Of a DNA stretch of 64,000 bases, positions 27,388 through 36,002 are shown in pieces. Position 1 is the first letter of the stretch. The number at the start of each line of letters is the position of its first letter. The stretch is from NCBI RefSeq assembly GCF_002014825.1, contig NZ_MUYU01000006.1, positions 305,458 to 369,457 on the forward strand, given 5' to 3'. The notes beneath the pieces were generated by a model, which saw only the letters and a list, made by a program, of their open reading frames with translations, did not search any database and was not told the origin of the DNA. Both the position numbers and the translations under genes were made by a program. The stretch is from Moraxella pluranimalium (lineage in GTDB: Bacteria; Pseudomonadota; Gammaproteobacteria; Pseudomonadales; Moraxellaceae).

Positions 27388-29259
27388 ATGAGTATGCTAG
27401 CGTGGACTTTTATTTGCCCACTGATTGGTTTTTTGATCTTAGCAAGCTTGCGTGATCGCCTATCTGAAACAATGGCTACCATTGTTGGTGTGGGTAGTAT
27501 GGCATTATCGGCAATCTTTGCCTTGATGACATCACTGGATTATTTCCAAAATTATAATGGACAAGCGGTGAATGTACCGCTATGGACTTGGCTAAAAGTT
27601 GGCGAGTTTGCCCCAGCTTTTGGCTTGCAGTTTGATGGTCTGACTTTGACCATGACCGCCATCATTACGGGCGTTGGCTTTTTGATTCACCTATTTGCTT
27701 CATGGTATATGAAGGGTGAAGATGGTTTTGCACGCTTTTTTAGCTACCTAAACCTATTCGTCGCCAGTATGCTACTGCTGGTGCAGGGCGATAACCTGCT
27801 GTTACTATACCTGGGTTGGGAAGGCGTTGGTATCTGCTCATACCTATTGATTGGTTTTTATTATTCTGAGCGTGCCAATGGCCGTGCAGCGATTAAGGCA
27901 TTCACCGTGACCCGTGTGGGCGATGTGTTTTTGGCGATTGGTTTATTCCTACTGTTCCGTGAGTTTGGCACCTTGACCATCTCTGAGATCATCACCAAAG
28001 CACCTGAAGTATTTAGTGTCAATAATCCTACGATGATTTTGACGACCATGATGCTGGTGGGTGGTGCTTGGGGTAAGTCAGCACAGATTCCACTACACAC
28101 ATGGCTTGCTGATGCGATGGCGGGCCCGACGCCAGTCTCAGCATTGATTCACGCTGCGACAATGGTGACGGCTGGCGTGTATTTGATCGCTCGTATGCAT
28201 CCACTATTTGTCCTAACGCCTGAAGTGCTACTATACTGGGTAGGTGGCGTTGGTGCGATCTCGATGCTTGTTGCAGGTTTTTGTGCTTTGGCACAAACGG
28301 ACATCAAGCGTATCTTGGCTTACTCAACCATGAGTCAGCTTGGCTATATGTTTATCGCACTGGGTGTGGGTGCTTGGCAAGCGGCGATTTTCCACTTGAT
28401 GACGCACGCATTCTTTAAGGCGTTATTATTCTTGGCGTCAGGTGCGGTGATTTTGTCAGTGCATCACGAACAAAACATCTTTAAGATGGGTGGTCTTTAT
28501 AAGAAAATTCCACTAGTCTTTGCTTGCTTTGTCGTCGGTGGCGGTGCGCTCGTTGCGCTACCTTGGGTGACTGTCGGTTTCTACTCAAAAGAAGCGATTC
28601 TTTGGGAAGCGTATGCAGGCGGTTATCAAACCCTGTTCTGGGCAGGTGTCGTCGGTGCATTCTTGACATCGGTTTATACTTTCCGCTTGATTTGGATTAC
28701 CTTCTTTGGCGAAGAAAAAACCCATGCACATAAGCTATCAGGCATCTCATACTGGCTGCCTTTGACTGTACTGCTTGTGCTATCAACGGGTGTGGGCGCA
28801 CTGCTTGTACCACCTTTGACAGGCGTACTGCCACTAGGCCCGGGTGCGCTACTTGAGCAAGCAGGTAATGCAGATGCTAAGCATACAGCTGAATACATCG
28901 CTGTTGGCTTTATGGCGGCAGGCTTGCTGCTGGCGGTGATTTTGTATGTGTTTAACAAAGGTCGTCTGCTTGAGTGCTTTAAAAAGACTGCCATCGGTGG
29001 TGCGCTATATCACTGGTGCTATCATGGGCTGGGCTTTGATGCGTTGTATGACATTGTCTTTGTTAAGCCATTTTTGGCAATCACCAAAGCACTACGCAAT
29101 GACCCAGTTGATAAGCTGATTAATATTTTCCCTGCGCTTGCGTCGGTGGGTAATAAATTGACCGCAAAAACCCAAACTGGACTACTACGCACCCATGCGA
29201 TTAGCTTTGGCTTTGGTTTGGTCATTCTTCTAATCTTGGCAATGATGATGGTGGTGTAA
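27388..29259 (+). CDS. nuoL: NADH-quinone oxidoreductase subunit L
   Basis: Largest proton-pumping antiporter-like subunit, at the distal end of the membrane arm. The 623-residue protein shows NLLLLYLGWEGVGICSYLLIG with the conserved glutamate, GAWGKSAQIPLHTWLADAM with the key lysine, HAATMVTAGVYL and the long C-terminal lateral helix region. Length agrees with the family (613 in E. coli). It starts three bases after nuoK and is followed by nuoM after one base. Confidence 0.97.
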   Translation: MSMLAWTFICPLIGFLILASLRDRLSETMATIVGVGSMALSAIFALMTSLDYFQNYNGQAVNVPLWTWLKVGEFAPAFGLQFDGLTLTMTAIITGVGFLIHLFASWYMKGEDGFARFFSYLNLFVASMLLLVQGDNLLLLYLGWEGVGICSYLLIGFYYSERANGRAAIKAFTVTRVGDVFLAIGLFLLFREFGTLTISEIITKAPEVFSVNNPTMILTTMMLVGGAWGKSAQIPLHTWLADAMAGPTPVSALIHAATMVTAGVYLIARMHPLFVLTPEVLLYWVGGVGAISMLVAGFCALAQTDIKRILAYSTMSQLGYMFIALGVGAWQAAIFHLMTHAFFKALLFLASGAVILSVHHEQNIFKMGGLYKKIPLVFACFVVGGGALVALPWVTVGFYSKEAILWEAYAGGYQTLFWAGVVGAFLTSVYTFRLIWITFFGEEKTHAHKLSGISYWLPLTVLLVLSTGVGALLVPPLTGVLPLGPGALLEQAGNADAKHTAEYIAVGFMAAGLLLAVILYVFNKGRLLECFKKTAIGGALYHWCYHGLGFDALYDIVFVKPFLAITKALRNDPVDKLINIFPALASVGNKLTAKTQTGLLRTHAISFGFGLVILLILAMMMVV

Positions 29260-29260
29260 G

Positions 29261-30976
29261 ATGGCATTAGAACAAAATTGGATACTGCCAGCATTGATTG
29301 CAATTCCGTTTATTGCAGGCTTGCTTTGCTGGCTGATTGAGAAAGTGGATGATCGCTTGCCACGGTGGATTGCACTGATTGGTATGGTGATTACCTTTGG
29401 TTTGACTTTGGTGCTATGGCAACAAGGTGGTATGAATACCTTGCTTGCCACCGAAGGGGCGGTGGATAAACACAATCTGCCTTGGGCGGCGCAGTTTATC
29501 CTACCGTGGATTCCAACCTTTGGCATCAAATTCCACTTGGCGATGGATGGTCTATCGCTACTGATGATTGCTTTGACGGCATTTTTGGGCATCATGGCAG
29601 TCGGCTGTTCGTGGGGTGAGATTCAGCGCCGTGTTGGTTTTTTCCATCTAAATCTACTGTGGAGCTTGGGTGGTGTTATCGGTGTCTTTTTGGCAATTGA
29701 CTTATTCTTATTCTTCTTCTTTTGGGAATTGATGCTGTTGCCAATTTATTTCTTGATTGCACTGTGGGGTCATAACGCCACAGGCGGTCGCACCAAAGAA
29801 TACGCTGCCACCAAATTCTTCATCTACACCCAAGCATCAGGCTTGATTATGCTGATTGGTATTTTGCTACTGGTCATCATTCACTTTAGCCAAACAGGGG
29901 TGCTCAGCTTTGATTATCATGACCTATTGGGTCTAAATCTTGGCGGCTGGGAATACATCATCATGCTGTGCTTCTTTATCGGTTTTGCAGTGAAGTTGCC
30001 AATTTTCCCACTGCATGGCTGGCTACCTGAAGCACACGCCCAAGCGCCGACCGCAGGTTCTGTGGACTTGGCAGGTATCTTGATTAAGACAGCGGCATTT
30101 GGTTTGCTTCGTTTTGTATTGCCATTGTTCCCGACTGCATCAGCTGAATTTGCACCGATTGCGATTGTGCTTGGTATGATTGGCGTGTTTTATGGGGCGT
30201 TCTTGGCATTTGCCCAAAGCGATGTCAAGCGACTACTTGCTTATACCAGTATCTCGCACATGGGCTTTGTGGTGCTTGCAATTTATGCCGGTACTTTGGT
30301 GTCGCTACAAGGCTTGATGGTGCAGATGATTGCACATGGTCTATCAAGTGCGGCACTGTTCATTATGGCAGGTCAGCTGTACGAGCGTCTGCACACCCGT
30401 GATTTGACCTTGATGGGTGGTATGTGGGGTCAGTTCCGCTACTTTGCACCGCTGTTGATGTTCTTTAGTGCAGCACTACTCGGTATTCCGGGTACGGGTA
30501 ACTTTATCGGTGAGATTTTGATTTTGCTTGGCGCATTTGAGCTGCATCCGATTGCAACGGTGCTTGCCACAGTGAGCCTTGTACTGGCAGGTCTGTACTC
30601 GCTGATTATGATTTATCAAGCACTCTTTGGCAAAAATACCACTGTAGAATTGGTTAAACAAAACGGCGGTAAGCTCAAAGATCTTGGCAAGCGTGAATTG
30701 TTACTACTGGTGACTTTGGCAACTGGTTTGGTATGGCTAGGTCTATATCCACAGCCTGTACTGGATAAATCACAAAGCTCGATGCAGTGGATTTCACAAG
30801 CTTATACCTATGATGTCAAAGCAGGTAGCCCTGAACATGGCGTACGCTTGATTGATGGTCATATGGGTGATTTTATGCATGAGCACGCCGATCATCTGCA
30901 TGGCGTGGGTCATGATGCCAAGCCTGAACACGGGCATCATGGTCATCACGGTCACAACCACACACACGGAGAGTAA
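29261..30976 (+). CDS. nuoM: NADH-quinone oxidoreductase subunit M with His-rich tail
   Basis: Proton-pumping antiporter-like subunit between NuoL and NuoN. FFFWELMLLPIYFLI carries the conserved glutamate, KLPIFPLHGWLPEAHAQAP the lysine region and GSVDLAGILIK the following helix. At 571 residues it is about 60 longer than the E. coli protein. The extra part is a soluble C-terminal tail whose last 32 residues hold 13 histidines in HGHHGHHGHNH-like repeats. A metal-binding or buffering role of the tail is conceivable but unproven. The gene is otherwise intact and coupled to both neighbours. Confidence 0.95.
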   Translation: MALEQNWILPALIAIPFIAGLLCWLIEKVDDRLPRWIALIGMVITFGLTLVLWQQGGMNTLLATEGAVDKHNLPWAAQFILPWIPTFGIKFHLAMDGLSLLMIALTAFLGIMAVGCSWGEIQRRVGFFHLNLLWSLGGVIGVFLAIDLFLFFFFWELMLLPIYFLIALWGHNATGGRTKEYAATKFFIYTQASGLIMLIGILLLVIIHFSQTGVLSFDYHDLLGLNLGGWEYIIMLCFFIGFAVKLPIFPLHGWLPEAHAQAPTAGSVDLAGILIKTAAFGLLRFVLPLFPTASAEFAPIAIVLGMIGVFYGAFLAFAQSDVKRLLAYTSISHMGFVVLAIYAGTLVSLQGLMVQMIAHGLSSAALFIMAGQLYERLHTRDLTLMGGMWGQFRYFAPLLMFFSAALLGIPGTGNFIGEILILLGAFELHPIATVLATVSLVLAGLYSLIMIYQALFGKNTTVELVKQNGGKLKDLGKRELLLLVTLATGLVWLGLYPQPVLDKSQSSMQWISQAYTYDVKAGSPEHGVRLIDGHMGDFMHEHADHLHGVGHDAKPEHGHHGHHGHNHTHGE

Positions 30977-30978
30977 TT

Positions 30979-32457
30979 ATGGATCATATGATTTTCGCAT
31001 CTGTTTCGTCATTACTGCCGATGGTTGTGGTGGCGGTGACTGCTTTGGTGGTGATGTTCGCCATCGCCATGAAGCGCTCACACTTTTGGACGGCGACCAT
31101 CAGTGTCGTCGGTCTGAACATTGCCTTGCTTGCTTTATTGGCGCAGGCGATGGGCTTGATACCATCAGGCGGTACACTTGGTGGTCTGTTTATGTTTGAC
31201 GGCTTTGCCAAGTTTAATATGGGCGTGATTTTGATTGCGTCATTGGCGTGCTGTACACTGTCTTATGGTTATTTTGAGACGCTCAAAGATAATAAAGATG
31301 AACTGTATCTGTTGATGTTGATTTCAACATTAGGTGCGATGCTGATGACAGGTGCTGAGCACTTGGCAGCATTCTTTATGAGTCTTGAGCTGTTGTCTGT
31401 GCCGATGTATGGGATGCTTGCTTATACTTTCTTACGGTCGCGGTCGCTTGAAGCGGGTCTAAAATACCTAGTGCTATCAGCAGCAGCATCAGCGACACTA
31501 TTGATGGGTATGGCGCTGATCTTTGCGGATACTGGCACATTGGTATTCAAAGAATTGGCAAAACTGCTACTTGCCCAAGAAGTCTCTAGCTTGTTCGTCG
31601 TCGGTGCGGTGATGATGCTTGCATCGATTGCCTTTAAGCTGTCAGCAGCGCCGTTTCATGCGTGGGTGTCAGATGTCTATGAAGGTGCACCTGCACCGGT
31701 TGCGGCATTTTTGGCAAGCGTCAGCAAGGTTGCAATGATGGCATTGGCACTGCGTTTCTTTGCTGGTAGCCTTGTGCAGACCGTGCCTGCATTTGATACA
31801 GCATTGGTTGTGGTTGTGGCATTGTCGATTTTGATTGGTAACTTGCTTGCCATCCGTCAAGATAATCTCAAGCGTATGCTGGCGTATTCATCAATTGCCC
31901 ATATCGGCTATGCACTGATTGCACTGTTGGCAGTACAAGGCGGTGGCGCAGGCTTGGTGAGTATGTACATGGGCATCTATGCGTTGACATCGATTGGTGC
32001 TTTTGGTGTGATTGCACTGATGTCTAGCCCATATCGTGAGCGTGGACATACATCAATCAGCGGTGAAGCTGACGAGATGCGATTCTATCAAGGTCTGTTT
32101 TGGCGTCGTCCTGTGCTGACTGCGGTGCTGACGGTGATGCTATTGTCATTGGCAGGTATTCCATTGACAGCAGGATTTATCACCAAATTCACCATCTTCT
32201 TTGCGGCAGTACAAGGGATGCGTTTTTGGGCGGCAGGCATGATTATCCTTGGTAGTGCCATCGGTCTGTACTACTATCTGCGAGTGCTCGTTAATCTGTA
32301 CCAAAAACCGAAAACCAACCTTGAATTTGATGCGCACCAACATTGGGGCGTCAAAGCAGGTGGCGTGATGGTGATGATTGTCACCGCAATTGTGCTTATC
32401 TTTGGTGTCCTACCAGAAGGCATGATGCAATTGGCAGGACTTGCGATGATTCGCTAA
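30979..32457 (+). CDS. nuoN: NADH-quinone oxidoreductase subunit N
   Basis: Third antiporter-like membrane subunit and last gene of the operon. The 492-residue protein shows FFMSLELLSVPMYGMLA (conserved glutamate), FKLSAAPFHAWVSDVYEGAP (lysine region) and a second lysine in NLKRMLAYSSIAHIGY. It begins two bases after the nuoM stop with GGAG upstream. A strong terminator follows, which closes the complex I operon. Confidence 0.96.
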   Translation: MDHMIFASVSSLLPMVVVAVTALVVMFAIAMKRSHFWTATISVVGLNIALLALLAQAMGLIPSGGTLGGLFMFDGFAKFNMGVILIASLACCTLSYGYFETLKDNKDELYLLMLISTLGAMLMTGAEHLAAFFMSLELLSVPMYGMLAYTFLRSRSLEAGLKYLVLSAAASATLLMGMALIFADTGTLVFKELAKLLLAQEVSSLFVVGAVMMLASIAFKLSAAPFHAWVSDVYEGAPAPVAAFLASVSKVAMMALALRFFAGSLVQTVPAFDTALVVVVALSILIGNLLAIRQDNLKRMLAYSSIAHIGYALIALLAVQGGGAGLVSMYMGIYALTSIGAFGVIALMSSPYRERGHTSISGEADEMRFYQGLFWRRPVLTAVLTVMLLSLAGIPLTAGFITKFTIFFAAVQGMRFWAAGMIILGSAIGLYYYLRVLVNLYQKPKTNLEFDAHQHWGVKAGGVMVMIVTAIVLIFGVLPEGMMQLAGLAMIR

Positions 32458-32474
32458 TCGTTTGCCATTGACTT

Positions 32475-32509
32475 AAAACAAGCACCATCATTGGTGCTTG
32501 TTTTGTTTT
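32475..32509 (+). terminator. Intrinsic terminator of the nuo operon
   Basis: A perfect 13-bp stem (AAAACAAGCACCA with TGGTGCTTGTTTT) around a 4-base loop, with T-rich sequence after it, 17 bases past the nuoN stop. Confidence 0.88.
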
Positions 32510-32554
32510 GATGGCTTTGGTATATTGTATTTTTTAAATGATGAATGACAACTT

Positions 32555-33358
32555 ATGAGCGACGACAAAGCCACCGCACTCACCGTGCTTTCAAAGACCG
32601 TCTGGTCGGATACTTTATTTAGCTTTACCACCACTCGTCCTGATGGCTTTCGCTTTGAAGCGGGGCAGTTTGTACGACTGGGTGTCAATCCCAGTGAGCT
32701 TCATGCCAATCAAGGCAAAGACGCAGCCGATGAGCGGATTTTTCGGGCGTATTCAGTGGCATCATCGCCATATGATGAAGTGCTTGAATTTTTCTCGGTG
32801 GTTGTGCCTGATGGGGCGTTTACATCACAGCTACAGCATCTACAAGTTGGCGATACGCTGTGGCTCAATCCCACGCCGTTTGGCTTTTTGACCTTATCAC
32901 GCTATCAAGAACCTGCACCAAAGACGCTGTGGCTACTGTCCACAGGCACGGGGCTTGCGCCGTTTTTATCGATGCTACAGGATTTATATACTTGGGAAAA
33001 TTACCAAAATGTCATCTTGGTGTATAGCGCTCGCACGAGTGCAGAACTGGCTTATCAAGACAAAATCCATGAACTTGCCAAAGCATTCTCTGAGATGAGC
33101 GAGCAGACGGTGAATTTTCGCTATATCCCGATTGTGACTCGTGAAGCGGTCGATGGCTGTCTGCAAGCTCGTATCCCGACATTGATTGAGCGTGGTGAGC
33201 TTGAACAGGTGGCGGGGTTGGCTTTTGATGCTGATAGCCATGTGATGCTCTGTGGCAATCCGCAGATGGTCGATGACACCAAAGAAGCATTGAAAGCAAA
33301 GGGGCTGACCATGAACCGTCGTGGTGTGGGCAATATTGCTGTTGAGAATTATTGGTAA
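32555..33358 (+). CDS. fpr: Ferredoxin/flavodoxin--NADP+ reductase
   Basis: A 267-residue FAD enzyme that exchanges electrons between NADPH and ferredoxin or flavodoxin. Visible are the FAD site FRAYSVASSPYDE, GTGLAPFLSML for NADP binding, LCGNPQMVDDTK, and the subclass-typical C-terminus VENYW with an aromatic end stacking on the flavin. Likely uses are reduction of ferredoxin for iron-sulfur and sulfite metabolism and defence against oxidants. No strong ribosome site is visible before ATG 32555 other than weak purines. pncA follows after 24 bases. Confidence 0.92.
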   Translation: MSDDKATALTVLSKTVWSDTLFSFTTTRPDGFRFEAGQFVRLGVNPSELHANQGKDAADERIFRAYSVASSPYDEVLEFFSVVVPDGAFTSQLQHLQVGDTLWLNPTPFGFLTLSRYQEPAPKTLWLLSTGTGLAPFLSMLQDLYTWENYQNVILVYSARTSAELAYQDKIHELAKAFSEMSEQTVNFRYIPIVTREAVDGCLQARIPTLIERGELEQVAGLAFDADSHVMLCGNPQMVDDTKEALKAKGLTMNRRGVGNIAVENYW

Positions 33359-33382
33359 CTGTTTATAAATTATTGGAAAATT

Positions 33383-34009
33383 ATGAAAAATATCAATCAA
33401 GCAACCACAGCGCTCATCGTGGTCGATGTCCAAAATGGCTTTATCACAGGCAATCTGGCGGTACAGGGGGCACAGCGTGTCGTGCCTATCATCAATGAGC
33501 TTGCCAAGCAGTTTGAGCATGTGGTGCTGACCCAAGATTATCATCCTGCCAATCATATCTCATTTGCATCCAATCATGCGGATAAACAGCCATTTGACAC
33601 CATCGTGCTAAGCTATGGCGAACAAGTGCTGTGGCCTGACCACTGCGTACAAGGTACGGACGATGCCAATTTTCATCCCGACTTAGACATTCCGCACGCA
33701 CAGCTGATTATTCGCAAGGGTCATCATTGGCAGGTGGATAGTTATTCTGGCTTTATGGAAGCGGATGGCACGATGACGGGGCTGGATGGCTATCTAAAAC
33801 AGCGGGGCATTGATACCGTCTATGTAGTGGGGATTGCCACAGATTTTTGTGTGGCGTGGACGGCGATGGATGCTGCCAATCTGGGCTATCATTGCACCGT
33901 GCTGATGGATGCGACCGCTGCCATTGATCAAGATGGTTCGCTACAAGCCGCCATCGATGATATGCAGGCGATGGATGTGGTGCTGGATTTTGGGAAGTTG
34001 AGTGGTTGA
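33383..34009 (+). CDS. pncA: Nicotinamidase
   Basis: A 208-residue isochorismatase-fold enzyme that converts nicotinamide to nicotinate for NAD salvage. The catalytic triad is visible as Asp15 (VVDVQNGF), Lys112 (IIRKGHH) and Cys156 (IATDFCVAWTA). The metal site is given by Asp52 and His54 in QDYHPANH, plus WPDHCVQGT around residue 85. Length matches E. coli PncA (213). Follows fpr closely and is probably co-transcribed with it. Confidence 0.92.
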   Translation: MKNINQATTALIVVDVQNGFITGNLAVQGAQRVVPIINELAKQFEHVVLTQDYHPANHISFASNHADKQPFDTIVLSYGEQVLWPDHCVQGTDDANFHPDLDIPHAQLIIRKGHHWQVDSYSGFMEADGTMTGLDGYLKQRGIDTVYVVGIATDFCVAWTAMDAANLGYHCTVLMDATAAIDQDGSLQAAIDDMQAMDVVLDFGKLSG

Positions 34010-34043
34010 TTTTTGGCTATTTTAAAATATTTTTAAATTGCAT

Positions 34044-34073
34044 TTGACCCCCCCCCCAATTTGAGTGTAGAAT
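34044..34073 (+). promoter_or_regulatory. Promoter with a poly-C tract in the spacer
   Basis: TTGACC (34044-34049) and TAGAAT (34068-34073) are 18 bases apart. A run of ten C residues (34048-34057) begins inside the -35 hexamer and fills half of the spacer. Slipped-strand loss or gain of a C would change the spacer length, the same principle as the poly-C and poly-G promoter switches of Neisseria surface genes. The expected transcription start is about 53 bases before the first SH3-like gene. Confidence 0.6.
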
Positions 34074-34132
34074 ATCTGCACTGTAAATTTTCAATATTGA
34101 AAATCACAGAACTACATAGATTGGAGATTGAT

Positions 34133-34426
34133 ATGAAACTTAACAAATCTGTATTATTGGCATCTGCGGTAACTGCTGCGGTCATGATGGTGCCAAATGC
34201 TGCGTTTGCACAAACTTGTAAAGTAACTGACCCAACTGGAACGCCACTGAATTTGCGTACCTCACCAAATGGTAAAATCATTCGCAAGGTGAAAAACTTT
34301 ACACCTGTTCATATCATGGAATATGCCTATGATAATAAAGGTCGTCCTTGGGCTTATATCTCTTTTAGACAAAATGGCAATACGTATTATGGCTACGTTT
34401 TCCGTGAATTTGTCAGCTGTTATTAA
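34133..34426 (+). CDS. Small secreted SH3-like protein, first of a tandem pair
   Basis: A 97-residue protein with a Sec signal peptide (MKLNKSVLLASAVTAAVMM, cleavage after AAFA near residue 25). A compact domain of about 70 residues follows, starting CKVTDPTGTPLNLRTSPNGK, the typical pattern of bacterial SH3 domains (LNVR.SPNG.VI). Two cysteines near the two ends of the mature part could form a disulfide. GGAG lies before ATG 34133. It sits behind the poly-C promoter and is followed by a paralogue after 16 bases. The family is known in Acinetobacter and relatives as an SH3 domain-containing protein without assigned function. Confidence 0.82.
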   Translation: MKLNKSVLLASAVTAAVMMVPNAAFAQTCKVTDPTGTPLNLRTSPNGKIIRKVKNFTPVHIMEYAYDNKGRPWAYISFRQNGNTYYGYVFREFVSCY

Positions 34427-34442
34427 TTGGTTGGTGTTTATT

Positions 34443-34742
34443 ATGAAAAAGTTTTTCACTGTAATGTCAATTGCCTTGGCTTCAGCTACTATGCTAATGC
34501 CATCTATATCGCATGCAAGACCTCAGTGCTATGTTGATGACCCAACTGGAACTCCGCTAAATGTTCGCAGCACGCCGAATGGTCAAGTTATTGGTAGATT
34601 AAAAAACGGTGAACCCTTATTTATCATTGGTGATGCAATTGATAGTAGAGGTCGTGCATGGCTGAAAATTATTTACGATACGCCCAACGGAGGTGTTGAG
34701 GCTTATATTTATGGTGAATATTATTCTTGTCTTGATACGTGA
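34443..34742 (+). CDS. Small secreted SH3-like protein, second of a tandem pair
   Basis: A 99-residue paralogue of the preceding gene. It has a signal peptide (MKKFFTVMSIALASAT, cleavage near SHA-RP), then CYVDDPTGTPLNVRSTPNGQ and a C-terminal YGEYYSCLDT, with cysteines at equivalent places. The shared DPTGTPLN core and head-to-tail order show local duplication followed by divergence. ATG 34443 was chosen because the signal peptide begins there; the longer frame upstream overlaps the first gene. The ribosome site is weak, so translation may depend on the upstream gene. Closed by a terminator. Confidence 0.82.
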   Translation: MKKFFTVMSIALASATMLMPSISHARPQCYVDDPTGTPLNVRSTPNGQVIGRLKNGEPLFIIGDAIDSRGRAWLKIIYDTPNGGVEAYIYGEYYSCLDT

Positions 34743-34755
34743 ATTAGCCAAATTG

Positions 34756-34784
34756 AAAAAGCATGGCGGTTGTCATGCTTTTTT
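34756..34784. terminator. Bidirectional terminator between the SH3 pair and sotB
   Basis: A 10-bp stem (AAAAAGCATG with CATGCTTTTT) around an 8-base loop, with A and T runs on the two sides. It overlaps the last codons of the convergent sotB gene. Confidence 0.8.
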
Positions 34785-35924
34785 GCTGTATAAAAACACC
34801 CCAAACGCACCCATCAAAATTAGCGCACCCACATAACCAATCATACCAATGCCAAGCCCTGCAATCACAAGACTGCCCACCATCGCACCACCACCGATAC
34901 CAACATTAAAAATCCCCGAGAATATCGACATGGCGACATCGGTGGCTTTTGGGGCGAGTTTTAGCACACGGATTTGTAATGAGAGTGCCAACGCAGTCAG
35001 CGACACACCCCAAACAAATACAAAAACCGTCCAGACGGTTTGAAATCCACTCATCGGTGCAAGTGCCATCAAGCCAATGAGCATACCACCAAAAGCCAAT
35101 CCAATAAAGCGATTGCCAAGTTTTTCATAATATCGCCCAAATAAGATGCTCGCCACGATGCCTGCCACCCCAAAAATCAGTAGCACCATCGTCGCAAAAT
35201 CTGCCCCAAAATCCGTCGCCGTCAGCACAAATGGCTCAATATAGCTATACGCCCCAAAATGCGCCGTAATCGCAAGTACAATCATCAGATACACGCCAAG
35301 CAGCGGTTTGTTGTGCAAAAAAATATCAGGCAGGCTGGATAAATTCCCCGAGTTCTGTGCAGGTAGGCGTGGCAACAGATAGGCAAGTAGTAGCATGATA
35401 ACAAGCCCAATCACGCCAATCACCCCAAAGCTTGTCCGCCAATCAAGCAGCTGTCCAAGCACTCGCCCTAAGGGCAAGCCAAGCACCGTCGCTAATGCAC
35501 CGCCTGTGGAGAGTAGCCCAAGCGCTTGCGTTTGCTTGCCATCGGGTGCTAGGCGTACCACTAGGCTTGCCGTGATTGACCAAAATACCGCATGAGTCAG
35601 TGCCACCATCGTACGGCTGATGAGTAGCATCGTGAAGCTTGTTGCCAGATAAGATACGCCGTGACTGATGACAAAAAGTGCAAAGAGTGCCAGCAGTAAT
35701 TTTTTACGCTCAATGGTGGCAGTCAGTAGCATCATCGGCAGTGACAGCAGGGCGACAATCCATGCATACACCGTCATCATGACACCCGTTTGGCTTGCTG
35801 TCATGTCAAAGCTTGCACCGATGTCGGTCAGTAGCGCAATGGGGATAAACTCTGTGGTATTAAACACAAACGCCGATAGTGCAAGGATAATGACAGGGAC
35901 AAAGCTTTGTTGGGCGTGGGTCAT
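34773..35924 (-). CDS. sotB: SotB-like MFS efflux transporter
   Basis: A 383-residue major-facilitator exporter with 12 membrane segments. It closely resembles E. coli SotB (YdeA), which exports arabinose, IPTG and related sugars: FNTTEFIPIALLTDIGASF, AWIVALLSLPMMLLT, HAVFWSITASLVVRLAPDGK, VLGLPLGRVLGQ, SYIEPFVL and APKATDVAMSIFSGIFNIG-like stretches align along the whole length. The natural substrate here is unknown. Its last codons lie inside the terminator shared with the SH3-like pair. It lies about 80 bases upstream of no other minus-strand partner and is probably transcribed alone. Confidence 0.85.
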   Translation of the reverse strand: MTHAQQSFVPVIILALSAFVFNTTEFIPIALLTDIGASFDMTASQTGVMMTVYAWIVALLSLPMMLLTATIERKKLLLALFALFVISHGVSYLATSFTMLLISRTMVALTHAVFWSITASLVVRLAPDGKQTQALGLLSTGGALATVLGLPLGRVLGQLLDWRTSFGVIGVIGLVIMLLLAYLLPRLPAQNSGNLSSLPDIFLHNKPLLGVYLMIVLAITAHFGAYSYIEPFVLTATDFGADFATMVLLIFGVAGIVASILFGRYYEKLGNRFIGLAFGGMLIGLMALAPMSGFQTVWTVFVFVWGVSLTALALSLQIRVLKLAPKATDVAMSIFSGIFNVGIGGGAMVGSLVIAGLGIGMIGYVGALILMGAFGVFLYSKKA

Positions 35925-35943
35925 GGTGATTTATCGCTATTTA

Positions 35944-35972
35944 ATAAAAAAAGCCATTCAGCGGAATGGCTT
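35944..35972 (-). terminator. Intrinsic terminator of rimO
   Basis: On the minus strand, a 9-bp stem (AAGCCATTC with GAATGGCTT) around AGCG is followed by a T-run, 31 bases after the rimO stop and just upstream of sotB. Confidence 0.85.
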
Positions 35973-36002
35973 GGGTGAATGCTTATCATGATGGCAAATC
36001 AA

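Noticed and set aside
30890..30976. Short tandem repeats in DNA at the end of nuoM (GGTCAT/CACGGTCA units)
   Set aside because: Not a separate repeat element; it simply encodes the His-rich tail.
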